From positions 806,001 to 870,000 of the forward strand of contig NZ_KB850055.1 of the NCBI RefSeq assembly GCF_000369505.1: a stretch of 64,000 bases of DNA, in the 5' to 3' direction. Origin of the DNA: Acinetobacter sp. NIPH 298 (GTDB lineage Bacteria > Pseudomonadota > Gammaproteobacteria > Pseudomonadales > Moraxellaceae). The notes under the pieces were generated by a model. The model worked only from the letters and a program-made list of their open reading frames with translations. It was not told the origin of the DNA and made no database searches. Below, piece after piece: positions 27,244 to 36,017 of this stretch (the stretch's first letter is position 1; each line of letters begins with the position of its first letter). A program made the position numbers and the translations under genes.

Positions 27244-27510
27244 ATTCAATATTGTGCCCCATAAAAGCCCCCATAAAATTCTGGATTGAATAAAATAAGA
27301 ATTAAATGGGAAGACCGCATTAGAAAGTTTTAAATGTGATTGGTCATTGTAAGCCCATTATATTGCAAAATATTTTTACGATTGAAGGGCATTTTGTGAG
27401 TCAATAATTTAGTGTAGATTATGAGGGGCGTGGAACTTCATTAAAAATATCATAGGAGGGTGGGTTGTTCGCTAATTAACTGATTTTTCTGCTTAATTTC
27501 AATCGATGCT

Positions 27511-27873
27511 CTATTCGTTCTTTTCTTTAAAACGGTATTTGCATTTCAGGCAGAGATAATCCTGAAAAATATTCTTATCAATAATCACCCCAGCTTTTTT
27601 TCCGAAAATATTGCCCACCCAGCCACCTGTAATGCCTACACTAATCGCTCCAACAAATGTTCCAACAGTACCACCGACAATCACGCCTAAAGGACCTGCC
27701 ACCGTACCAATGGCTGCACCAACAGAAGCACCTGTTGCAGCACCCCCGACTGTGCCTGCTGTAGTTCCAGCCGCGGTCATTAAAACACCACCAGTTGTTC
27801 TCAGCAATTTATCATGATCACGCTTTTCAACTTCTGTGGAACCACATTTAGGGCATTGTATTAATTTGTCCAT
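27511..27873 (-). CDS. Zinc-ribbon protein with glycine-zipper membrane segment (120 aa)
   Basis: A Cys pair at the N-terminus ('CPKCGS', residues ~8-13) and another at the C-terminus ('CLKCKYRF', residues ~109-116) form a zinc ribbon split by about 95 residues. Between them is a long Gly/Ala/Val/Thr-rich stretch (residues ~28-92) with repeated GxxxG, able to form two hydrophobic glycine-zipper hairpins in a membrane. The ends would sit together on one side. It starts with a good AGGAT site. It is apparently a single gene. The combined architecture is recognisable, but I know of no demonstrated function. Confidence 0.65.
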   Translation of the reverse strand: MDKLIQCPKCGSTEVEKRDHDKLLRTTGGVLMTAAGTTAGTVGGAATGASVGAAIGTVAGPLGVIVGGTVGTFVGAISVGITGGWVGNIFGKKAGVIIDKNIFQDYLCLKCKYRFKEKNE

Positions 27874-28215
27874 AAAATTATCCTGTGTTGCTTTATTAAA
27901 TGACGCAGTGGGTTGGGCTACATCAGAAGAATGGATAAATCACCATACTTATAGTCAATAGATTTTTGAATGATGCATATCGACCAATCGCGTCTTTGTT
28001 TTGATTTTAGCTGAACATTGACACAAATCTTTATAGATCATGTAAATACTTGTACTTTAATGCTGAGCTGATAAAAAAGACCAATCGAGTTTTGAGTGGA
28101 CATATTTGTTGTAAAATACGCTCATATCAAAAATAGATACAGCGCTCGACCAATCGAGTAGCTAGTGGACTCAATGCTTGGATATTTTTTTGATGATTAT
28201 ATTTTTAAACTGAGT
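27874..28215. other. Gene-free stretch with a possible AlpA scrap
   Basis: No intact gene is seen. At 28142-28190 on the plus strand one frame reads 'RSTNRVASGLNAWIFF' and stops, which resembles the C-terminal end of AlpA-type regulators such as the one at 12840. The match is too short to call firmly. Confidence 0.25.
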
Positions 28216-28465
28216 CTAGTACCTATCGTTGAGTAACTCGGCCATCCAGTCTGAAAATACGCGTACCGCTGGTGTAAGAAAACGCTGATGTGGGTAAAGT
28301 AAAGTCACTAAAACAGGCGATGGGCACCAGTCTTGTAATACCGCGATGAGTCTCTTTTCTTTCAGGTGTTTCGATACAATTCGTTCCGCAAGTTGCGCTA
28401 TTCCGTATCCTTCAAGGCACATTCTTATATAAAGTTCAGTCTCATTGACAGCTAACGCTATCTAT
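28216..28465 (-). pseudogene. C-terminal remnant of a LysR-family regulator
   Basis: About 80 codons remain, reading 'ALAVNETELYIRMCLEGYG' then 'IAQLAERIV' and ending 'HQRFLTPAVRVFSDWMAELL', which is the usual end of a LysR substrate-binding domain. The N-terminal helix-turn-helix and most of the effector domain are missing; an in-frame stop lies just upstream. On the other side of the junction (28467-28576, plus strand) a frame reads 'FMAFGAGLGITLQTTLNGQI', perhaps a scrap of a DUF606-type membrane protein, which is a weak guess. Confidence 0.75.
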
Positions 28466-28605
28466 TACTTCATGGCCTTTGGCGCGGGGTTAGGGATTAC
28501 TCTACAGACTACGCTAAATGGGCAGATCATTTGCAAGCTTTGGTTCATAAATAAATTGGGATCTATCGAATTATAAGGTACTTACTAAATTGCTAGCTAT
28601 TCAAC

Positions 28606-29655
28606 TTAATTGATGTGCTTACGGAATTGAATAGGGGTTACTCCACTCCATTTCTTAAATGCTCGTGCAAAATTAGCAGGCTGGATATATCCTAAATAAA
28701 TCGCAATTTCTTGTATTTCCATATCACTACTCAATAAAAGTCTCGCTGCTTCTTGATATTTTACTTCATCTAATAAACTAAGATATGAGACGCCAACTTC
28801 GTTGAGATGTCTTCTTAATGTTCGGTTAGACATGTGCAAACGTTGGGCAATTATATCTAAAGATGGATAGCCTTTATGAGGCGTCAGTACTAATTCTGTC
28901 TTGACTCGTAAACCAATATCTTTGATTTGTGCTGAAAAGCGGATTTGCTCAGCTTCACATTGAACTAATGCTGATTGGAATGCGGTTTGATCTGCCATTT
29001 TTGTAGGCAAATCAATAATCGAAGAAGAATAACAAATTTGATTTTTTTCTTGGTTAAAAAGAATCTTGGGTAATCGTTGTAAGAAATATTGATGATAAGG
29101 TGGTTCAGACCAGTCCACTCGAAGTTCCACATCTGATAAATCATGTTTGGCTAATGCTTGAGCAGTTTGAATAACACCAATCATTAAGCATTCATAAAAA
29201 AAACGTCTCAATATTTCAGCTTGTTCAGGTTGTTGGCTAATAACAGGATGTGTTTGTTTTATTTCAATAATCGATTTTTTATTTTCTTCATAAAAATTAA
29301 TTTTATAGTCTTTTAATCGCATATTAAAAAACTGCGTTGCCAGTTCTAGGGCATTGCGCAATGACGGACTACTCATTAATGCATATCCCATCGGACCATG
29401 CGCGGTCAGTCTAAGCTTTAATCCATATTCATATCCCAATCCAATATCTTGAGCTAGCGTCAAACTCACCCAAGCTAGCTTTGACCATTGAATAGGTGTG
29501 ATGCGAGCATCTAATTGATTGAGCAGTGCTAAAGGTATTTTACTTTGATGCAAAATCTCGGATGCTGAAAACCCTTTTTCGACCATGATCTCTAGCAATA
29601 AATGGGCATAGGAAATAGGAATACTGGCTTTTGATAATCCATAGGGATCTTTCAT
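28606..29655 (-). CDS. AraC-family transcriptional regulator (OruR-like)
   Basis: The 349-aa regulator has an N-terminal arabinose-binding-like domain of the OruR group (residues ~20-210, with 'LTAHGPMGYALMSSPSLRNAL') and a C-terminal AraC DNA-binding domain with two helix-turn-helix motifs: 'PSLDIIAQRLHMSNRTLRRHL' and 'EIQEIAIYLGYIQPANFARAF', ending in 'KKWSGVTPIQFR'. It is divergent from the five-gene operon starting at 29763, with about 105 bp between them, and is therefore its likely regulator. The inducer is unknown; related proteins respond to lipids, amino acids or hydroxylated compounds. Confidence 0.9.
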   Translation of the reverse strand: MKDPYGLSKASIPISYAHLLLEIMVEKGFSASEILHQSKIPLALLNQLDARITPIQWSKLAWVSLTLAQDIGLGYEYGLKLRLTAHGPMGYALMSSPSLRNALELATQFFNMRLKDYKINFYEENKKSIIEIKQTHPVISQQPEQAEILRRFFYECLMIGVIQTAQALAKHDLSDVELRVDWSEPPYHQYFLQRLPKILFNQEKNQICYSSSIIDLPTKMADQTAFQSALVQCEAEQIRFSAQIKDIGLRVKTELVLTPHKGYPSLDIIAQRLHMSNRTLRRHLNEVGVSYLSLLDEVKYQEAARLLLSSDMEIQEIAIYLGYIQPANFARAFKKWSGVTPIQFRKHIN

Positions 29656-29762
29656 TTCTATTTTTATATTGGCCGAAAATGATTGGTAGTATGTCTGAAC
29701 TTCGTCTCACGCTCAAGTTTTATATCGTTGATACTCTGATCATTCTGTTGATTTGAGTATTG

Positions 29763-30569
29763 ATGATGAGCTTACCTCGTCCGTTAAAAGATGCCCCTGT
29801 GGTTATTACAGGTGCTTCATCTGGTATAGGTGAAGAACTTACCAAACAATTCGCGGCACGTGGTTATTCGTTGATTTTGGTTGCGAGACGAGTTGATAAA
29901 TTAGAGATTCTAGCTGCGACTTTGCGCCAAAAATATCAAGTTGAAGTGAATTTACGCCCATGTGATCTTGCTGATCGTGATGCAAGAGCACAATTCCGAA
30001 AAGAATTAGAAAAGATAGATGTTTCCATCTTATGTAATAACGCTGGCTTTGCCACCTTTGGTCGATTGCATGAATTGGATGCTGATCGAGAGCGTGAAGA
30101 AACAGAAGTGAATGTGGTTGCGGTGCAAGATCTGACTTTAGCTGTTTTACCAAAGATGATTCAACGTAAAAGTGGCGCAATCTTAATTGTGGGATCTACT
30201 TCTGGTCACCAACCTACACCTGCAAATGCAACCTATGCAGCGACAAAGGCCTTTGCAAACTCATTTGCTGAATCTTTACATAGCGAGCTAAATGGAACTG
30301 GTGTGACTTGTACCTTATTAGCACCGGGTCCAACTATCACAGAATTTAATGAAGTGGCAGGCATCTCAAAAATCGATGGTATGGGCGGCAGCTTGGTGTG
30401 GGTGACGGCAAAGCGTGTTGCCACAGAAGCGATTCGAGGGATGGAATGTAATCGGCGAATTGTAATTCCGGGATTGGTCGCACAAGCACAAACGCTGGGA
30501 GGTAGATATACACCACGCATCATTTTATTACCGATTTTAAAACAGGTCTTTTTGAGGCTAAAAGCATGA
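29763..30569 (+). CDS. Short-chain dehydrogenase/reductase
   Basis: This classical SDR of 268 aa has the NAD(P) motif 'TGASSGIG' (~residues 17-24) followed by 'LVARRVDKL', whose Arg residues suggest NADPH. It also has 'NNAGFA', the catalytic Ser in 'VGSTSGHQP' and Tyr-x-x-x-Lys in 'YAATKAF' (~residue 157). The C-terminus is hydrophobic, which may attach it to membranes. ATG at 29763 or 29766 is preferred over an upstream TTG. It is the first gene of the operon and overlaps the next gene by four bases (ATGA). It probably oxidises or reduces a hydroxyl/keto group on a lipid-like substrate, which is inference. Confidence 0.88.
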   Translation: MMSLPRPLKDAPVVITGASSGIGEELTKQFAARGYSLILVARRVDKLEILAATLRQKYQVEVNLRPCDLADRDARAQFRKELEKIDVSILCNNAGFATFGRLHELDADREREETEVNVVAVQDLTLAVLPKMIQRKSGAILIVGSTSGHQPTPANATYAATKAFANSFAESLHSELNGTGVTCTLLAPGPTITEFNEVAGISKIDGMGGSLVWVTAKRVATEAIRGMECNRRIVIPGLVAQAQTLGGRYTPRIILLPILKQVFLRLKA

Positions 30570-31312
30570 GACAGTTGATTCATGATTTGAGTACACCGAT
30601 TGGTTTGGCGAACCTCGGAAATAAGCTGTATCGCAACGCCCAATACTTAACCGCGGTACTGGAAGTCGATGAAAAGAAAATGGCACGTTGGTTGCCAGCA
30701 GGTATGAAATTAGCAAAACCAGCTAGAGCTGATTTGTTCTGTGCTTATTTCCCAGAGAATGTGTATACGGGTGCTTACCATGAAGCAGGTTTATTCGTAC
30801 ATATTCAGGTAGGTAATAGAACAGGTATCTTTTGTCCTTGGATGATTTTAGACGATGACCGCGCCATGATTATAGGTCGAGAGCTATTGGGTTATCCGAA
30901 AAAAATGGGGGAAATCAGTTGGGATAATGATGGCACCCATATTCTCTCTCACGCTTCACGTCGTGGGAACATGCTCATTGAAATGAATGCAAAACTGGGA
31001 GGTGTCATCGCTGATGCGCCGTATATTTTAGGTTTGCCGCATCGTAATATCACCGGTGGTTTAGGTTTGGCATTACCTAGAGAAGTTCGGTTCACACCTA
31101 AAGAACATCCGATTGAAGTCCGTCAAGTCGAGATGGAGTTACGCTTTACAGGTACAGAGCATGACCCGTTGCATGAAATGGGTTTAGGTGAGGTCGTAGA
31201 GGCACGGATACATCGTTGCGATTTATCTGGTGGTTTGATTCCACCCATACAAATTCCACGTTTTAGAACACCACTTTTTCTGATGCGTCAGTTTAATCCA
31301 CGTGTCTTATAG
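30566..31312 (+). CDS. Acetoacetate decarboxylase-like protein
   Basis: The 248-aa protein matches the acetoacetate decarboxylase (ADC, PF06314) family. The signature 'IGRELLGYPKKMGEI' (~residues 108-122) has the Lys-Lys pair that in true ADC includes the Schiff-base lysine. The family also contains decarboxylases and aldolase-dehydratases with other substrates, so activity on acetoacetate is not assured. Translation is probably coupled to the SDR gene, since the start and stop overlap. It is followed 14 bases later by the first PF10118 gene. Together with the SDR it could process a beta-keto acid. Confidence 0.85.
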   Translation: MRQLIHDLSTPIGLANLGNKLYRNAQYLTAVLEVDEKKMARWLPAGMKLAKPARADLFCAYFPENVYTGAYHEAGLFVHIQVGNRTGIFCPWMILDDDRAMIIGRELLGYPKKMGEISWDNDGTHILSHASRRGNMLIEMNAKLGGVIADAPYILGLPHRNITGGLGLALPREVRFTPKEHPIEVRQVEMELRFTGTEHDPLHEMGLGEVVEARIHRCDLSGGLIPPIQIPRFRTPLFLMRQFNPRVL

Positions 31313-31326
31313 GGGGAGTATGAGCA

Positions 31327-32190
31327 ATGCTTACAAACGATATGATTTCTAAAGATGTAAAGTTAAGTCCTCAACAGATTTCTGCAAGCATTGATTTTCC
31401 TGTACGGAGTTTGAATTTAAGCTTCTCAGATGAAATTCCTGAGTTTTGGTTTGCAAATAATGCTTTTTTAACAAGCTTTTTAGCTGCTTTATCTAGTGCT
31501 TTTCCAGATGGAGAACGGCAATTTATCCATAGTGTCCGTAATTATCAATCGCAGATTGATGATCCAGTGCTATTAAAGCAGGTCAGGGCATTTATCGGTC
31601 AGGAAGCCCATCATGGTAAGGAGCATGATCAGTTAAATGATTTAATGCGAAAACGAGGTTATCCGATTGATCGAATTTATAAACGTTTTAAGAAAATGAA
31701 TAAGATGATGCAACAGACTTTTAGTCCAGCACATCAATTAGCTTCTACCGTTTGTATGGAACACCTCACGGCGATTATGGCTGATTACTTCATCAGTAAA
31801 AATACCCAAGATTTGGATAAATTTAATATTGGTTTACGCAAAATCTGGGCATGGCATGCCATTGAAGAAACTGAGCACAAAGCAGTGGCTTTTGATGTCT
31901 ATCAATCATTAGTGAATCGTCCGTATTTTTTAAGATTAGTGATGCTAGAAACCACATTATTCTTTGTGTTCATCACAAGTAGAGGCACGCTTGAGTTATT
32001 AAAGCATTCTGGACAACGCAAAAACTTGAAAAATTGGAGTGAGGGTTTACGTTTTTTATTTGGACGAAATGGACTTGTACGTCAAATCAGCCAAGATTAT
32101 TTCGATTTTTTTGCACTCGGCTTCCATCCATGGCAACACGATAACCGAGTGACGGCAGAACAGTTAAAACGTAAATATCAAATTATTTAA
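31327..32190 (+). CDS. PF10118 'metal-dependent hydrolase' family protein, copy 1
   Basis: The 287-aa protein belongs to the family labelled predicted metal-dependent hydrolase (PF10118). Likely metal ligands are in 'FIGQEAHHGKEHD' (~residue 95), 'TVCMEHLTAIMADYF' and 'AWHAIEETEHKAVAFDVY' (~residue 178), a Glu/His pattern like that of ferritin-fold di-iron proteins. A hydrophobic segment at ~205-230 suggests membrane contact. The true reaction is not established, and a di-iron oxygenase-like role is as plausible as hydrolysis. A second, divergent copy occurs two genes downstream in the same operon. Confidence 0.8.
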   Translation: MLTNDMISKDVKLSPQQISASIDFPVRSLNLSFSDEIPEFWFANNAFLTSFLAALSSAFPDGERQFIHSVRNYQSQIDDPVLLKQVRAFIGQEAHHGKEHDQLNDLMRKRGYPIDRIYKRFKKMNKMMQQTFSPAHQLASTVCMEHLTAIMADYFISKNTQDLDKFNIGLRKIWAWHAIEETEHKAVAFDVYQSLVNRPYFLRLVMLETTLFFVFITSRGTLELLKHSGQRKNLKNWSEGLRFLFGRNGLVRQISQDYFDFFALGFHPWQHDNRVTAEQLKRKYQII

Positions 32191-32223
32191 TTCCAACCAT
32201 AATTTAATAAATAGGTCTATTCG

Positions 32224-33456
32224 ATGAAACAATCACAAACGAAACAGTTAAGCCCTTTGCAACAACCACTTAAATTGGCTTGCGGGATCAGCATTCCAAA
32301 CCGAATCGTAAAATCAGCGATGAGTGAACAGTTGGCAGATCGACATGGCTCGCCAACTACTGATTTACAACAACTTTATGCTGCATGGGCGAGAGGCGGT
32401 ACAGGGCTTTTAATCACTGGTAATGTGATGATTGATCACTGTGCCTTTGTTGAACCCAGAAATGTTGTCCTCGAAGATGAAAAATTCTTACAGGCAAATA
32501 GATTGTGGGCGCAAGCTGCACAGGCGAATGGCAGTAAGATTATGATGCAAATTAACCATCCTGGTCGTGTTGCGGTTTTACCTTTGTTAAAAAAACCAAT
32601 CGCACCCTCAGCAGTTGGCTTAGATTTGCCTATGATGAGTGTGATTCGTATGCCACGTGCGATGAGTGAGTCTGAGATTTTGGAGCAGATTCAACGTTTT
32701 GCCAACACTGCTGCATTTGCTATAAAAGCGGGTTTTGACGGCGTGCAAATCCATGCCGCACATGGGTATTTGTTATCACAATTTCTATCACCTTTATCCA
32801 ACATTCGTACCGATCAATGGGGGGGAAATCCTGAAAATCGACGACGCATGTTAATAGAAACGGTTAGAGCTGTACGCCAAGAGATTGGTGAAAATAAAAT
32901 CTTGAGCGTCAAATTAAACTCTGCTGATTTTCAAAAAGGTGGTTTGAGTCAAGAAGAGTCAATAAAAATTGCTTTAGCTCTGGAAGCTGAGGGCATCGAT
33001 CTATTAGAGATTTCAGGTGGTAATTATGAATCCCCTGCGCAGTTAGGCTATGCGTCTGATCGTTCTGTACAGCGTGATGCATATTTTCTTGATTACGCTA
33101 CTGCACTTCGCAAACAAAGTAAATTACTAATCATGCTGACAGGCGGACTGCGAGATGCTGATTTTATGAATCGTATTGTGGCTGATGGAACAGTAGATTT
33201 AATTGGTTTGGCACGGCCATTTGCTTTGCAACCTGATTTAGCCAAACAACTATTGGCAGGGAAGTCTGTAAAAGAATCCGCGACTATTCCTCATCTTGGC
33301 TATAAACCAGTAGATGCTTATCTGCAACTGGCTTGGCATTCCGCTCAGTTCCGTAAAATTAGTAGCGGTCAGCAACCTAAAGCCATTAAAGGATTAATTA
33401 AAACCCTGATCGCATTTGGTCCACGTATGGGGTTTAACATTTTGACACAGGGTTAG
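32224..33456 (+). CDS. Old Yellow Enzyme-like NADH:flavin oxidoreductase
   Basis: This 410-aa FMN-dependent TIM-barrel oxidoreductase of the OYE family has an N-terminal 'IPNRIVKSAMSEQLAD', 'QINHPGRVA', 'GFDGVQIHAAHGYLLSQFLSP' with the substrate-binding His pair, 'RTDQWGGNPENRR' and the C-terminal FMN-phosphate region 'DLIGLARPFALQPD'. It would reduce activated C=C bonds of enals, enones or related compounds. The last ~50 residues form an extension beyond the barrel. It lies between the two PF10118 genes, 33 bases after the first, and is clearly part of the operon. Confidence 0.9.
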   Translation: MKQSQTKQLSPLQQPLKLACGISIPNRIVKSAMSEQLADRHGSPTTDLQQLYAAWARGGTGLLITGNVMIDHCAFVEPRNVVLEDEKFLQANRLWAQAAQANGSKIMMQINHPGRVAVLPLLKKPIAPSAVGLDLPMMSVIRMPRAMSESEILEQIQRFANTAAFAIKAGFDGVQIHAAHGYLLSQFLSPLSNIRTDQWGGNPENRRRMLIETVRAVRQEIGENKILSVKLNSADFQKGGLSQEESIKIALALEAEGIDLLEISGGNYESPAQLGYASDRSVQRDAYFLDYATALRKQSKLLIMLTGGLRDADFMNRIVADGTVDLIGLARPFALQPDLAKQLLAGKSVKESATIPHLGYKPVDAYLQLAWHSAQFRKISSGQQPKAIKGLIKTLIAFGPRMGFNILTQG

Positions 33457-33488
33457 TAGTCAGCCTTTATTATATAAAGAGTTTTATC

Positions 33489-34358
33489 ATGAATAGTTTA
33501 TTCAAAGAGAATCATACCATTGTTCCTCGACGTCCAATATTTGATTTTGCTCAAACACCCAACCACTGGATTTATGATGATCCAATAGTTTCACAAATAT
33601 TAAATTCACTTAATCCGATTACACCAGCATCAGAGCGTTGGTTCTGTCAGACATTTAGAGATGCGCTCCCATTTATTCAAGATGAACAATTAAAAGAGGC
33701 CGCAATTGCGTTTATTAAACAAGAGGGTGCTCATAGTTATGGGCATACTCTCGGGACTCGACATATAGAGGCTTTAGGTATTGATTTACGTGGTTATACC
33801 ACGATGATGGATTGGATATTTAATGACATGATTGGCCCAAAACCATTAGGCTATGAATTGAAGCATCCACGCTTAAAATCAATTTGGTTAACTACCCGTT
33901 TAGCAATGGTGGCCGCTGCTGAACATTTAACGGGTGTGTTAGGGCATTGGGTTCTAAATGCAGAAGGGCTACAAGAAGCACCTGTAGATGTGCAAATGCT
34001 ACGTCTATTGCAATGGCATGGTGCTGAAGAAGTTGAACACCGTGAAGTGGCAGATGCCATGTTTAGACACTTAAGCAATAACATTGTGTTGCGAACAGGT
34101 ACAGCTGTTTTTACTTTCCCTTTATTTATCTTATTGGCCTATGTAGCTGTGGAAACTTTGGTCGCAAAGGATCCTCAATTACCGCATCGATTTCGATTCA
34201 AAGATTATTTCCGTGCAGCAAGACAAGATCGTGTGCCTAGAGTGGGGTATATATTACGAGCCTGTTTACGCTATTTCAATCCTACGCATAGCCCCTTGCA
34301 TGAAGGTTCAACGGAACAGGCATTGGCATATTTAAATCTAATGCCACAGTTCAAATGA
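33489..34358 (+). CDS. PF10118 'metal-dependent hydrolase' family protein, copy 2
   Basis: The 289-aa protein is a second member of the family in the same operon, with 'FIKQEGAHSYGHT' (~residue 76), 'AAAEHLTGVLGHWVL' (~residue 140) and 'QWHGAEEVEHREVADAMF' (~residue 178) giving the same Glu/His pattern. It is clearly diverged from copy 1, so a heteromer or two consecutive steps is possible. A hydrophobic stretch (~205-225) is again present. It lies 32 bases after the OYE gene, and a small ORF follows after 20 bases. Confidence 0.8.
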   Translation: MNSLFKENHTIVPRRPIFDFAQTPNHWIYDDPIVSQILNSLNPITPASERWFCQTFRDALPFIQDEQLKEAAIAFIKQEGAHSYGHTLGTRHIEALGIDLRGYTTMMDWIFNDMIGPKPLGYELKHPRLKSIWLTTRLAMVAAAEHLTGVLGHWVLNAEGLQEAPVDVQMLRLLQWHGAEEVEHREVADAMFRHLSNNIVLRTGTAVFTFPLFILLAYVAVETLVAKDPQLPHRFRFKDYFRAARQDRVPRVGYILRACLRYFNPTHSPLHEGSTEQALAYLNLMPQFK

Positions 34359-34378
34359 TTTTTTAGGAAAACTGTAAT

Positions 34379-34504
34379 ATGAATCCAATATCACAAGCTA
34401 AACATGAAAAACTGGATATTTCTTGTCTTGATCATTTCTATAAAGCTAGCTTATCCACTCACCATCTAACACGATTAAATAAGGAGCTGGGAGTAACTTT
34501 TTGA
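34379..34504 (+). CDS. Very small ORF at end of operon (41 aa)
   Basis: An ATG with TAGGAAAA upstream opens 41 codons ('ISQAKHEKLDISCLDHFYKA', then 'LNKELGVTF'). No membrane helix or known motif is seen. It may be a real small gene, or the truncated start of a longer lost one, since the DNA after it holds only hairpins. Nothing firm can be said about function. Confidence 0.35.
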   Translation: MNPISQAKHEKLDISCLDHFYKASLSTHHLTRLNKELGVTF

Positions 34505-34770
34505 ATTTACTGAGTCAGGATTTTGTGAACCTCATAAAATATATTTGAATTGCTATTCTCACAGACTAACCGACCACTCAAAAAAAAGTAACAGAAGCAA
34601 AATGATTGTCGAGAGGGAAATTGGCACGGCCAATCCATTAAAAAGCACCCTGCAAATTAGACGAATGTTGTCTAACTTTGAGGGTGTAGTTCAATCAAAG
34701 ATGGAGTTTTTTGTGGGTCAAATAGCTTAGATTCAAAGTACACAACTACATTGTGTAAGATCAAAAAATC
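34505..34770. other. Gene-free stretch with two stable hairpins
   Basis: Two inverted repeats sit close together: ATTGGC-ACG-GCCAAT (about 34620-34634), and a longer one at 34646-34686 with outer stem CACCCT/AGGGTG and inner stem TTAGAC/GTCTAA around a 7-base loop. Neither is followed by a strong T-run in either direction. They separate the convergent operons ending at 34504 and 34771 and could be terminators, a REP-like element or the end of a lost mobile element. Confidence 0.45.
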
Positions 34771-35562
34771 TTATTTGATTTGTTCTAAACCTTGATCATC
34801 GATAATTTGAGTTGCTAGGGGAGACTTCACAAATTGGATTAACTCCTTTGCTAATTCCTTATGGTTAGAATTTTTTCCCATACCTGCTGAGAATATAGTT
34901 ACTTTTTGAAAAGGGGCTGGAATAGGTCCAACTAACTCGACTTGCCCATATTTGCCAGTGAAGGGCTTGATTTCACTAATTTGTTGAAAACCAATATCGA
35001 ATTGTCCTTCTGCTACTCGTTTAGCAACCCGATCACCTACAACTTTTTCAGCTTTATTGGCAATTACTTTGTATTCAACAGGTGGGAAACTCGGAAAAAC
35101 ATCTTTTTCAAGATGTGTTCCGCTTGCACTCGCAGAATACCCAATTTGACGTGCATTTAATAATGCCTTTTTAAAGTTTTCAGCAGAACTGATATCTGGC
35201 TTTTTAGCACCTTTGGGAATCGCTATACCAATGCTAGAGTTCACTAAATCGACATGCATATTTGAGTCAAGATAACCTTTATCAATCAGTTTGTTTAGTT
35301 CTGGAGAGGCAAGAATGACAACATCGAATTGTTCACCACGTTCTAATCGATTCGGAATTGAGGTTGTTGACGTTCCCATCGATGAACCTGACGACAACTC
35401 AATCGTATGACCTGTTTTTTCCTCAAAAAGAGGGATGAGTTTTTCCATGGAAGAATAAAACCCACCAGAACTAATCACCTTGAGTGTATCTGCATAAACA
35501 TCAACTGAACCGAAGCTAAAACTTGCTAAGCAAACAATTGTTATGACTGGAAATTTTTTCAT
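34771..35562 (-). CDS. Periplasmic ModA-like protein, candidate aconitate isomerase
   Basis: This 263-aa type II periplasmic binding fold has a signal peptide cleaved after about residue 24. The start of the mature protein 'LKVISSGGFYSSMEKLIPLF', 'SSGSSMGTS' and 'GEQFDVVILASPEL' are typical of ModA-like proteins. No ModB/ModC permease genes are nearby; instead the neighbours are a LysR regulator, a tcuA stub and a TctCBA tricarboxylate transporter. From memory, the aconitate isomerase of Pseudomonas sp. WU-0701 is a periplasmic protein of this family and size. The assignment to cis/trans-aconitate isomerisation rests mainly on this context; a plain binding protein for molybdate or another oxyanion is the alternative. 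Confidence 0.6.
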   Translation of the reverse strand: MKKFPVITIVCLASFSFGSVDVYADTLKVISSGGFYSSMEKLIPLFEEKTGHTIELSSGSSMGTSTTSIPNRLERGEQFDVVILASPELNKLIDKGYLDSNMHVDLVNSSIGIAIPKGAKKPDISSAENFKKALLNARQIGYSASASGTHLEKDVFPSFPPVEYKVIANKAEKVVGDRVAKRVAEGQFDIGFQQISEIKPFTGKYGQVELVGPIPAPFQKVTIFSAGMGKNSNHKELAKELIQFVKSPLATQIIDDQGLEQIK

Positions 35563-36017
35563 GTTATATCACTTAAATTGGACGTAGTATGGAAAATGAC
35601 TAGATCGATCACACTATTTATAAATAACGAAATTTTTGTTTTAAATACTATTTCCTGAGCGTCATCATGACATGGCGCTGTTGTTATGAAAGAGCACAAG
35701 ATAAAAATTAGTATGAGATCTGATACGGGTTAGAAACTAGCTTGGGTGTTGATATATTGGCATTTAGAAACCTCCTTGTTCTATATTGTTATGCTTTACT
35801 TTGACTGATCTGATGCTTAATCAAATTGATTCAACTTAAATGAGATTAAAGAGAATCCTTTGAGTAAAAGAGTGATGCTTTATGTTTACGCTGAACATGA
35901 CACCAATATTTCAATAATTTGAAATAAGTCTATTACTCAATCAAGAATGTAAACCTAAATAAAAGTTAGGAGTGAGAAGCTAAAACTAATGAGGTGTTTA
36001 AAAAAATTAATGGCGTT
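35563..36017. other. Gene-free stretch between isomerase-like and LysR genes
   Basis: No ORF with a credible start is seen. The region must hold the promoter of the minus-strand gene at 35562 and the 3' end of the LysR gene. It includes AGGAGTGAGAAG and AT-rich blocks but no clear inverted repeat or gene remnant that I can name. Confidence 0.4.

Noticed and set aside
34545..34730. 61-codon plus-strand ORF after the PF10118 operon
   Set aside because: It consists mainly of the two hairpins, starts without a ribosome-binding site and has no protein-like pattern.
34771..35562. True molybdate-binding protein modA
   Set aside because: No modB, modC or modE nearby; the neighbours are tricarboxylate genes, so a different role is favoured, although not excluded.
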